Of a stretch of 6,670 nt of DNA, positions 1 to 6,248 are shown piece by piece. This DNA is from Sulfurimonas sp. (GTDB taxonomy: Bacteria > Campylobacterota > Campylobacteria > Campylobacterales > Sulfurimonadaceae), in the NCBI GenBank assembly GCA_027047745.1, contig JALTUB010000126.1:1-6670 (forward strand), written 5' to 3'. Within the stretch, counting starts at the first letter, position 1, and each line of letters opens with the position of its first letter. The notes under the pieces were generated by a model. It ran no database searches, was not told the DNA's origin, and worked only from the letters and a program-made list of their open reading frames with translations. Made by a program: the position numbers and the translations under genes.

Positions 1-768
1 GATTTGTTAGTGGAAACTGCTAAAAAAGCAAGTGATGCTAAGAAAAATGCTGTTGGTTCACTCTTTGGAGATGACGAAGAGATTACCAATGTGAAGTTGG
101 AGTTAAAAAATTCTGATGAGTATGAGTTAAAAGAGATACTAGAGTTTGAAAAAGAGACTTTAGGTTTTTATGTTAGTGGGCATCCGATGGATGAGTATCG
201 TGAGCAACTAGATGAACTAAACTATACGCTCTCTTCTGAGATAGAAAATATCAAAGATGGTTCTTTTGCTATTTTTATAGGTAAAGTTGAAGAGATACAA
301 AAAAAGATAAGTAAAAAAGGAAACCAGTTTGGCATAGTAAATCTTATGGACTTTCATGGCAATGTAGAAATCATGCTCTTTTCTGATAAGCTAGAACAAC
401 TTGGGGAAATGGACTTAGAAGAACCAGTTGCATTTAAGGCAAAGATTACACATACAGAGATGTTTACACGCATAGGGGTCACAAAGATAATGACTCTAAG
501 AGAAGCAAAAAAAGAGACGAAAAAGGTTAAAAAAGAGGTTCAGGAAAAACCACCAGAGCCTATTAACCTTTCAGTTAGACTTGATGCAGATATAAATATA
601 CTTGAACATTTATACTCTGTTATCAGACAAAATCCAGGTAATAGACCTTTGAGTGTGACGATAGTATCAAAACTTCATAATGTAGTTATTGAGTCTGCAA
701 TAAGGGTAGATAGTAAGATTATTGGCATTTTAGATGCTCATGAAGCCATAGATATTTTAGATACATAA
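1..768 (+). CDS. dnaE: DNA polymerase III subunit alpha, C-terminal fragment (5' end outside window)
   Basis: This is the catalytic subunit of the replicative DNA polymerase; only its last 255 residues are visible. The reading frame is open from base 1, so the TTG at 4 is an internal Leu codon and not a start. Seen in order: a helix-rich stretch with GSLFGDDEE (residues 19-27), at the place where the family has its internal beta-clamp-binding pentapeptide; the family motif LGFYVSGHPMDEY (54-66); an OB-fold (about 86-167, with FAIFIGKVEEI and GNVEIMLFSDKL); a Lys-rich linker (about 169-182); and a small C-terminal domain (187-255), where the family contacts the clamp-loader tau subunit. The clamp motif reads VGSLF, without the usual leading Gln. 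Family proteins are about 1150-1200 residues, so roughly 80% lies upstream. Identity is secure from the GHP motif followed by the OB-fold. The next gene follows after 24 bases with no hairpin between them, suggesting one operon. Confidence 0.93.
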   Translation, partial: DLLVETAKKASDAKKNAVGSLFGDDEEITNVKLELKNSDEYELKEILEFEKETLGFYVSGHPMDEYREQLDELNYTLSSEIENIKDGSFAIFIGKVEEIQKKISKKGNQFGIVNLMDFHGNVEIMLFSDKLEQLGEMDLEEPVAFKAKITHTEMFTRIGVTKIMTLREAKKETKKVKKEVQEKPPEPINLSVRLDADINILEHLYSVIRQNPGNRPLSVTIVSKLHNVVIESAIRVDSKIIGILDAHEAIDILDT

Positions 769-777
769 TTTTTTAGT

Positions 778-783
778 AGGAGA
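778..783 (+). promoter_or_regulatory. Ribosome binding site of the membrane methyltransferase gene
   Basis: AGGAGA lies 9 bases before the ATG at 793. It is a strong Shine-Dalgarno match that supports this start codon. There is no recognisable promoter in the 24-base gap, so transcription probably comes through from dnaE. Confidence 0.75.
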
Positions 784-792
784 AAAGCAAAG

Positions 793-1224
793 ATGAAAAG
801 TAAGATTTTAGTTGGTGTGCAGTTTGGAATGATATTACTCATGTTATTACCTCTTGGAATGCCTACCGTATATTTTAATATAGGTGCTATTTTTATAGTG
901 ATAGGTTTAGCAGTTGGTGTTGCTGCACTTTTGAAAAACAAGTTAGGAAACTTTAACATTGTTCCTGATATAAAAGAGGATTGTACCCTTATAAAAGATG
1001 GAATATACTCCTATATACGACACCCAATGTACACTTCAGTTGTCGTAACGATGTTTGGTGTACTACTTATGTATTTTAACAGAGTTGAGATGATATTGTA
1101 TGCAATCCTAGTTGTAAATATGTTAGTCAAAATGTTTTACGAAGAGAGCTTATGGCACTGTGAAGGTGATGAGTATAGAGAATATGCAAAAAATACTTCT
1201 CGTTTGATTCCTAAAGTTTTTTGA
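793..1224 (+). CDS. Integral membrane methyltransferase, isoprenylcysteine carboxyl methyltransferase/phospholipid methyltransferase-like
   Basis: This is a 143-residue, very hydrophobic protein of the ICMT/PEMT superfamily, small SAM-dependent methyltransferases embedded in the inner membrane. Predicted membrane segments by eye are about residues 4-22, 26-47, 80-95 and 99-114. The diagnostic motif GIYSYIRHPMY (70-80), preceded by LGNF and a Leu-rich approach, matches the family signature G-x-Y-x-x-x-R-H-P-x-Y. The C-terminal family signature EE...GDEYREY...R.IP is also present (E117, E118, then 125-140). In characterised relatives these two regions bind S-adenosylmethionine. The length is normal for bacterial members. 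The substrate cannot be read from the sequence; bacteria generally lack prenylated CaaX proteins, so a lipid or small-molecule acceptor is more likely. Position after dnaE is probably cotranscription and not a shared function. The start is supported by AGGAGA at 778. Confidence 0.85.
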   Translation: MKSKILVGVQFGMILLMLLPLGMPTVYFNIGAIFIVIGLAVGVAALLKNKLGNFNIVPDIKEDCTLIKDGIYSYIRHPMYTSVVVTMFGVLLMYFNRVEMILYAILVVNMLVKMFYEESLWHCEGDEYREYAKNTSRLIPKVF

Positions 1225-1231
1225 GAGTATA

Positions 1232-1260
1232 TTGCTAACTTACATTAATTTTGTTATAAT
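1232..1260 (+). promoter_or_regulatory. Sigma-70-type promoter for the small ORF and helicase gene
   Basis: A -35 element TTGCTA (1232-1237) is separated by 17 bases from a perfect -10 box TATAAT (1255-1260). The -10 box is extended by an upstream TG (1252-1253), giving TGTTATAAT. Transcription would start near 1266-1268, just before the ribosome binding site at 1271, leaving a very short leader of about 14 bases. Campylobacterota promoters usually lack a clear -35, so this one is unusually complete. It separates the cassette transcriptionally from the dnaE operon. Prediction by eye only. Confidence 0.6.
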
Positions 1261-1270
1261 AATATTACAA

Positions 1271-1275
1271 GGGAG
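1271..1275 (+). promoter_or_regulatory. Ribosome binding site deciding the start of the 48-residue ORF
   Basis: GGGAG sits 5 bases before the ATG at 1281 and immediately downstream of the predicted transcription start. It is the main evidence that the short ORF is translated. The helicase ATG at 1420 has no comparable site in front of it. Confidence 0.65.
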
Positions 1276-1280
1276 TTACA

Positions 1281-1427
1281 ATGCAAATTATGCAACTACA
1301 AGTAAAAGATGATTGTGTGCAGAATATTGTTGGTTTGTTAAATAACCTTAAATATGAACTTCAGATAATTATGTCTTTTATAGCAAAAGATAATCCTCAT
1401 AAATTTAGAATAAGACTTAATGAATAA
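1281..1427 (+). CDS. Small antitoxin-like protein, 48 residues, overlapping the helicase start
   Basis: This short gene starts at ATG 1281 after GGGAG and ends with TAA at 1425-1427. The protein begins MQIMQLQVKDDCVQNIVGLL. The pattern is a short beta strand with alternating hydrophobics ending in LQV, then DD, an amphipathic helix (residues 10-24), a second strand (YELQIIM, 25-31), and a polar basic tail (KDNPHKFRIRLNE, 36-48). From memory this resembles the N-terminal part of small RelB/Phd-like antitoxins frequent in Campylobacterota, which typically begin M-Q-x-(L/I)-x-L-Q-V. It is much shorter than those (about 70-90 residues) and lacks their acidic toxin-binding C-terminus. No RelE/ParE-type toxin gene follows; the helicase gene does, overlapping by 8 bases. 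It could be an autoregulator of the cassette, a remnant antitoxin, or a translated leader peptide that couples translation to the helicase. Family assignment is tentative; that the gene is real is better supported, by promoter, ribosome binding site and overlap. Confidence 0.6.
   Translation: MQIMQLQVKDDCVQNIVGLLNNLKYELQIIMSFIAKDNPHKFRIRLNE
1420..1427 (+). promoter_or_regulatory. Start/stop overlap ATGAATAA linking the small ORF to the helicase
   Basis: The helicase ATG (1420-1422) lies inside the last codons of the small ORF, whose TAA is at 1425-1427, in a different frame. Upstream of 1420 there is only weak purine sequence (TTAGAATAAGACTT) and no good Shine-Dalgarno site. Ribosomes finishing the small ORF are therefore the likely source of helicase translation. 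This is translational coupling, inferred from layout. Confidence 0.6.
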
Positions 1428-4400
1428 TTTACCAATTATTTTTTGTGACCTTGAAGTTGATAAATCCACAAATAAAATATATGAACTAGGGTTTGTTTAT
1501 AAAGATAAAGAATTAAAAACTAAAGAAATTTTACAAAGTGTAGAATTTATTAATTCGCTTGATTCTGAGTTTATCGCAGGGCATAACTTTATAGCCTTTG
1601 ATTTAGAAAAATTAAAAAAGACGACTGTTAATCAAATCTTATATAAGTACAATATCATAGATACTTTACCCTTGTCACTTCTTCTGTTTAATGAAAAAAC
1701 TCATCACAGCTTACCAAAAAACTACAAAAGCGAAGATGACTTTAAAAATAATCCAGTAGAAGATTCTAAGATAACTATAGAATTGTTTTTAAAACTTGAA
1801 AATAAATTTAAAAGCTTAGATGTTAAAATTCAAAACTTATTCTATTCACTTCTTAAAGATGAAAATTATTTCAAAGGTTTTTTTGAATATATACGAAAAA
1901 GTTTGAAGTTATACAGTCTAAAACAAGAAGAAATTCATTTATTAATAATGGAATTACATAAAACAAGGATAATGAATAAAGAGTATTTAAGAGAAATAAT
2001 AGAGTCAAATCCTGTAGAATTAGCATATATTGTAGCACTCCTTACACCTCATATTGAGATAAAGTCACATCCACCAAAGATACTTTTTGACTATCCAAGT
2101 ATTATAAATATACAAAAAAAATTATGTTTTGATATAGATATTGCTAGTGATAATATATTAGAATTTTCAAAAGAAGTTTTTGGTTTTGATAGCTTTAACG
2201 ATTTTCCAAGATTAAATGTTGGTCTTCTTGATGAGTCTAGAATTTCTCAAAGGGAGATAGTTGAAGCTTCTTTAAGAGATGAAGATTTCTTATGTATTTT
2301 ACCAACTGGTGGTGGTAAAACATTTACTTTTTGGTTGCCAGCAGTTTATAAATCATCTGCTTATAAAGCTATCACTGTAGTAATCTCTCCTCTTCAAGCA
2401 CTTATAGAAGATCATATAACTAGTTTTAATGCCAATGTAGCCAATTATAAAGCAGTTGCAATTAGTGGGTTTTTAAGTCCATTAGAGAGAATTGAAGCTG
2501 TTGAGTCTGTCATAAATGGTGAAGCTGATATATTGTATATAGCTCCTGAGTCTTTGCGTTCAGAATCAATATTTAAAATACTCAAAAATAGACTTATAGA
2601 AAGATTCGTTATAGATGAAGTGCACTGTTTATCAACTTGGGGAAATGATTTTAGACAAGATTATTACTATATATGTGAGTATATTAAAGAACTTATAGAA
2701 GCAAAAAAAGGTTTTCAAGAGAGTATTCCAATCTCCTGTTTTACAGCTACAGCTAAACCGAGTGTTATTGAAGATATTAAGAAGTTTTTTTTAGATGGTT
2801 TAGGTATTCAACTAGATGAATATTTTGCAGTTCCAGAGAGAAAAAATTTAACTTATAAAGCTATTGAATCAAAAAGTAAAGATAAGTATAAAGAGTTGTT
2901 GAAAATACTCAATGAACATGAGGGTTCAACCTTAGTTTACATACCTTCATCAACGAAGGAGTGTGATAAAGTAGCAGAGCAATTATCTCTTGATACTAAT
3001 AAAAATGTAAAATCGTTTCATTCAAAATTAGAATCAACAGTTAAAATGAATATTCTCAAAGACTATATAGAAGATAGAATAGATGTAATTGTAGCTACTA
3101 CTGCATTTGGTATGGGCGTAGATAAGTCAAATATAATGAATGTTATCCACTATGAGGTCTCAGATTCATTGGAAAGTTATGCACAAGAAGCGGGGCGTGG
3201 GGCAAGAGATAAAAGGTTACATGCATATTGTCCAATACTTTTTGATGAAGATGATTTAGATAAACATTTTATCTCACTAAATCGTTCCAAGTTAACAGCA
3301 AGTGAAATAAACACTATACTTAAAGTCATAAAAAATTCAAAAAATGATGTTATAAATAAAACAGCCTTTGAATTAGCAAAAGATGCAGGTTGGGATGTTG
3401 AAGACAACTCTTTAGATTACTCTACAAAGGTAAAAACTGTTTTGCTAGAGCTTGAGAGAGAGGGTTATATAAGTAGAAAAAGAAATAGGACTAATTTTTT
3501 TGCTGATTCTATTGCTTCACAAAGTATCCAAAAGCTACATAGTAGATTAGATAGTTCAAACTATACGGATGATGAGAAACAAAAACTTATATTAGTTTTG
3601 CAAAATATTATAGGAAGAGGTAAGATTGAAGCTGTGCAAGTAGATGAACTTGCTTATATTTTAGGATATGAGAAACAAGATATATCATTAAGTATAAATC
3701 AGCTAAAAGAGATGGACATACTTGGTAACTCGAAAGATTTAAGTCTTGAAATAAGTAAAAAATCAGCTAATAAATTTCAAAATATAGAAAAGATGGAGAT
3801 ACTCCTTTTTGAGTATATAAATTCTTTGGCTAGTTCAGAAGTTTTAATGAGAGAGTTAAATGAATATCTTCATAGTAAAAAAGTCATTACTAAAAATAGC
3901 ATAGAAACTATCAAATCCATTATTAAAAATTGGAGAGATAAATCAAACTTTATCTTTAAAAGAACTAATAGAGAGCAAGATTTATGGTATTTTAAATTTG
4001 AAAATAGCAATAAAACCAAAGAGTCTATTTTTATTAAGCATCGTGTAGCAAAACGACTTTTATCTATCTTTACTGATGGTGTAGAGGCAAAGAATAAGAA
4101 AATCATAGAGTTTTCTTTAAAAGATTTATATGAACAACTTGATAAAGAAGTAGTTATAAAAGAGATAGATAAAACTCTACTTTATCTTCATCACTTAAAT
4201 ATTGTAGAATTATTAAGTGGTAGGTTCATTAGTTACTCCCCAATGAGTATTTATAAAGAAGAGAAGGCATCTGGAAATAAAAAATATACATTAGTTGAGT
4301 ATAAAAATCGCTTAGCTCAACATTATAAAACAAAGATAGAGTCTATCCATATTATGGGTGAATATGCTAAGCGTTTACAACTTGATGATTATAAGGCAAT

Positions 4401-6222
4401 TTTGTTTCTTAAGGACTATTTCACTCTTTCGACTAAGGAGTTTAAAAAGCAATATAAGTTACTTAAGGAACAACTATCACAACCCATAACAAAAAAACGA
4501 TTTCATAAACTTTTCGATGAAATGTCAGATGAGCAAAAGGCAATAATAGAAGATAAAAAAACAAAGGCAATGATGATTCTAGCAGGTCCTGGAAGTGGAA
4601 AAACTAAGGTTTTAGTCCATAAAATTGCTTCATTAATACTAAGAGAAGATATAAAACCTGAGCAGTTTGTAATGTTAACTTTTTCTAAAAGTGCAAAATG
4701 GGAGTTTAAATCTAGACTTAATAATCTAATGGGAGCTCTCTCTTACGATATAGAAGTGCAAACATTTCATTCCTTTGCTCTCAACCTTATAGCAAGAGTT
4801 TCTAGCAGTAGCGATGAAAATATTTTAAATCAAGCTATAAAAGAAGCAACCACTCAGATAAATGATGGAGATGTCGTATTACCACATACAACGGTACTAG
4901 TGTTAGATGAGTTTCAAGATGTAAATGAGGATAGCTTTGAGCTTATAAAAGCGATTTATCAAGCAAGTAGTCAAGAGTTAAGAGTAATTGCAGTTGGAGA
5001 TGACGACCAGTGTATTATGAATCATATTGGTTCAGATGTAAACTATATCGATAAGTTCAGAGAAGTATTTGAAAAGAGTGATGAAATAAACTCCTTTAAG
5101 CAGTATGAACTTTTATGTAATTTTAGAAGCTATACAAATATTGTTGAATACTCAAATAGTTTTGCTTCAACCATCTCAAAACGATATAAAAAAGAGAAAC
5201 TTTATTCAAATTCATCAAAAAATGGAAGTGTAAAAATAGTTTCATACCCAAATGCAAAAAGTTTAGTTGCTCCTCTTGTAGAATTGATAAAAAAAGAAGA
5301 AAACTACGACAATATAGCAATATTAGCATATACGAACGATGAAGTGATGCAGATATACTCACTTCTTTTAGAAAATGAGATAGAGGCTAAATATGTTATA
5401 GAAAGAGAAAAGTTTGAACTGAAAAATATGGTAGAACTTGTTGAATATTGTAATGTTTTAGATAGTTTTTTATTGGATGAGACTTCATATAAAGAAGAAT
5501 ATTTCAACAAAGCTTTTCAAACTCTTCAAGAAAGATACTCAAAATCATCAAATCTTAAATTATTAGAAAAAATAGTTGCAAGATTTTTAGGCGAAAGTGA
5601 TTATTATTATATATCGCAATGGGAATCTTATATTTATGAAATAAAATTAGAAGATTTTGAAAGTTATAAAAAAAGTATTGTAGTTTCAACAATCCATAAA
5701 TCTAAGGGAATGGAGTTTGAAAAAGTATATCTTTTAGTCAATGAAAATCCATCAGATGACGAGGATAAAAGATTATATTATGTTGGTATGACTCGGGCAA
5801 AATATGAGCTGAATATCTTGCGTATTGGCAATGAAATAAATTCTAAAAAAAAGTATGTAGATTATTTTTTAGATATTAAAAGCTACTTTCTGAATAACAA
5901 AGTCTTTACACATGAGATGAGTTTAAAAGATATAAGTCTTGGCTTTGATGTTGACTTTAGTTATAGCAAAAATGATTTTTTTGCCTCAGATAGCTTAATA
6001 ATAGAGAAAAGACCGAAGTTTAATAACTTATGTATAGTACATAATAATAGAATATTAGCTACTTTCTCAGGCTCATTTCAAGCAATTTTAGATTTGAAAT
6101 TTAAAGAGAATTACAAAGTGCAGACTGTTGAGCTAAAATATGTAGTTGTTTGGTTTGATGCTCAAAAAAATAAAAATATTCGCCATTCTCTTTGCAAAAT
6201 AATTTTAAAAAAAGATGTATAA
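1420..6222 (+). CDS. Exonuclease-RecQ-UvrD fusion: DEDD nuclease-like domain, SF2 RecQ helicase and SF1 UvrD helicase in one 1600-residue protein
   Basis: A single uninterrupted chain carries three DNA-processing modules. (a) Residues 1-130 form a DnaQ-like 3'-5' exonuclease fold: FCDLEVD (D10, E12), GHNFIAFD (D61) and NNPVEDSK (D115). The His expected five residues before D115 is Asn110. (b) Residues about 270-610 are a RecQ-type helicase: SQRE motif 0 (276-279), Walker A LPTGGGKT (294-301), SPLQALIEDH, DEVHCLSTWGNDFRQDY (399-415, Walker B plus aromatic-rich loop), FTATA (441-445), ATTAFGMGVDK and QEAGRGARD (589-597). The RecQ zinc cysteines are absent; only C604 lies nearby. (c) Residues about 620-780 look like a winged helix, followed by a mainly helical region to about 1030. 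(d) Residues about 1032-1470 are a UvrD-type helicase: Q motif SDEQ, Walker A AGPGSGKT (1055-1062), TFSKSA, TFHSFA, LDEFQD (1162-1167), VGDDDQ (1192-1197), NFRS, STIHKSKGMEFE and LYYVGMTRAK. (e) Residues about 1490-1600 are an unassigned, strand-rich tail. It probably unwinds and possibly trims DNA in the cytoplasm, translocating 3'-5' on both motors as the families do. I recall similar multi-domain proteins annotated as RecQ family helicases in other bacteria, but their role is not known to me. Repair or defence is inferred from domains and context. Confidence 0.9.
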   Translation: MNNLPIIFCDLEVDKSTNKIYELGFVYKDKELKTKEILQSVEFINSLDSEFIAGHNFIAFDLEKLKKTTVNQILYKYNIIDTLPLSLLLFNEKTHHSLPKNYKSEDDFKNNPVEDSKITIELFLKLENKFKSLDVKIQNLFYSLLKDENYFKGFFEYIRKSLKLYSLKQEEIHLLIMELHKTRIMNKEYLREIIESNPVELAYIVALLTPHIEIKSHPPKILFDYPSIINIQKKLCFDIDIASDNILEFSKEVFGFDSFNDFPRLNVGLLDESRISQREIVEASLRDEDFLCILPTGGGKTFTFWLPAVYKSSAYKAITVVISPLQALIEDHITSFNANVANYKAVAISGFLSPLERIEAVESVINGEADILYIAPESLRSESIFKILKNRLIERFVIDEVHCLSTWGNDFRQDYYYICEYIKELIEAKKGFQESIPISCFTATAKPSVIEDIKKFFLDGLGIQLDEYFAVPERKNLTYKAIESKSKDKYKELLKILNEHEGSTLVYIPSSTKECDKVAEQLSLDTNKNVKSFHSKLESTVKMNILKDYIEDRIDVIVATTAFGMGVDKSNIMNVIHYEVSDSLESYAQEAGRGARDKRLHAYCPILFDEDDLDKHFISLNRSKLTASEINTILKVIKNSKNDVINKTAFELAKDAGWDVEDNSLDYSTKVKTVLLELEREGYISRKRNRTNFFADSIASQSIQKLHSRLDSSNYTDDEKQKLILVLQNIIGRGKIEAVQVDELAYILGYEKQDISLSINQLKEMDILGNSKDLSLEISKKSANKFQNIEKMEILLFEYINSLASSEVLMRELNEYLHSKKVITKNSIETIKSIIKNWRDKSNFIFKRTNREQDLWYFKFENSNKTKESIFIKHRVAKRLLSIFTDGVEAKNKKIIEFSLKDLYEQLDKEVVIKEIDKTLLYLHHLNIVELLSGRFISYSPMSIYKEEKASGNKKYTLVEYKNRLAQHYKTKIESIHIMGEYAKRLQLDDYKAILFLKDYFTLSTKEFKKQYKLLKEQLSQPITKKRFHKLFDEMSDEQKAIIEDKKTKAMMILAGPGSGKTKVLVHKIASLILREDIKPEQFVMLTFSKSAKWEFKSRLNNLMGALSYDIEVQTFHSFALNLIARVSSSSDENILNQAIKEATTQINDGDVVLPHTTVLVLDEFQDVNEDSFELIKAIYQASSQELRVIAVGDDDQCIMNHIGSDVNYIDKFREVFEKSDEINSFKQYELLCNFRSYTNIVEYSNSFASTISKRYKKEKLYSNSSKNGSVKIVSYPNAKSLVAPLVELIKKEENYDNIAILAYTNDEVMQIYSLLLENEIEAKYVIEREKFELKNMVELVEYCNVLDSFLLDETSYKEEYFNKAFQTLQERYSKSSNLKLLEKIVARFLGESDYYYISQWESYIYEIKLEDFESYKKSIVVSTIHKSKGMEFEKVYLLVNENPSDDEDKRLYYVGMTRAKYELNILRIGNEINSKKKYVDYFLDIKSYFLNNKVFTHEMSLKDISLGFDVDFSYSKNDFFASDSLIIEKRPKFNNLCIVHNNRILATFSGSFQAILDLKFKENYKVQTVELKYVVVWFDAQKNKNIRHSLCKIILKKDV

Positions 6223-6223
6223 T
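6218..6223 (+). promoter_or_regulatory. apeB: Possible -10 box of the apeB promoter, across the helicase stop codon
   Basis: A perfect TATAAT contains the TAA stop (6220-6222) of the helicase gene. A weak -35-like TTTGCA (6191-6196) lies 21 bases upstream, too far to be a good partner. Campylobacterota sigma-70 promoters often rely on the -10 box and AT-rich upstream DNA, so this may still work. Transcription would begin near 6230, just before the ribosome binding site. No terminator hairpin precedes it, so read-through from the helicase is also possible. Confidence 0.4.
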
Positions 6224-6237
6224 ATATCTAAATAATT

Positions 6238-6241
6238 AGGA
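6238..6241 (+). promoter_or_regulatory. apeB: Ribosome binding site of apeB
   Basis: AGGA lies 7 bases before the ATG at 6249 and fixes that codon as the start. The protein then begins with the expected family N-terminus. Confidence 0.65.
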
Positions 6242-6248
6242 TAAAAAA

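Noticed and set aside
4..6. TTG at 4 as a start codon for a short DnaE-like protein.
   Set aside because: The frame is open to base 1 and the sequence is internal to the DnaE C-terminal region; there is no sign of a separate start.
738..959. Minus-strand ORF across the dnaE end and the methyltransferase gene.
   Set aside because: It overlaps two well-supported plus-strand genes, lacks a recognisable family and looks like the complement of a membrane protein gene.
1225..1280. Terminator after the methyltransferase gene.
   Set aside because: I find no stable GC stem followed by T residues in this gap; only promoter elements are recognisable.
3177..5510. Minus-strand ORFs at 3177-3407, 3870-4106, 5123-5362 and 5304-5510.
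   Set aside because: All lie inside the continuous helicase frame, have low-complexity Ser/Leu/Phe composition typical of AT-rich complements, and lack upstream ribosome binding sites I could trust.
2114..5852. Homopolymer tracts of eight bases in the helicase gene (A at 2114-2121, T at 2785-2792, A at 5845-5852), as possible phase-variation switches.
   Set aside because: Eight-base A/T runs are ordinary at this composition and the frame is intact throughout; phase-variable tracts in this group are usually longer poly-G/C.
1255..6224. TATAATA occurs at both edges of the cassette (1255-1261 and 6218-6224), as if a target-site duplication.
   Set aside because: Seven bases of A/T in such AT-rich DNA are expected by chance, both copies are explained as -10 boxes, and there are no inverted repeats or transposase.
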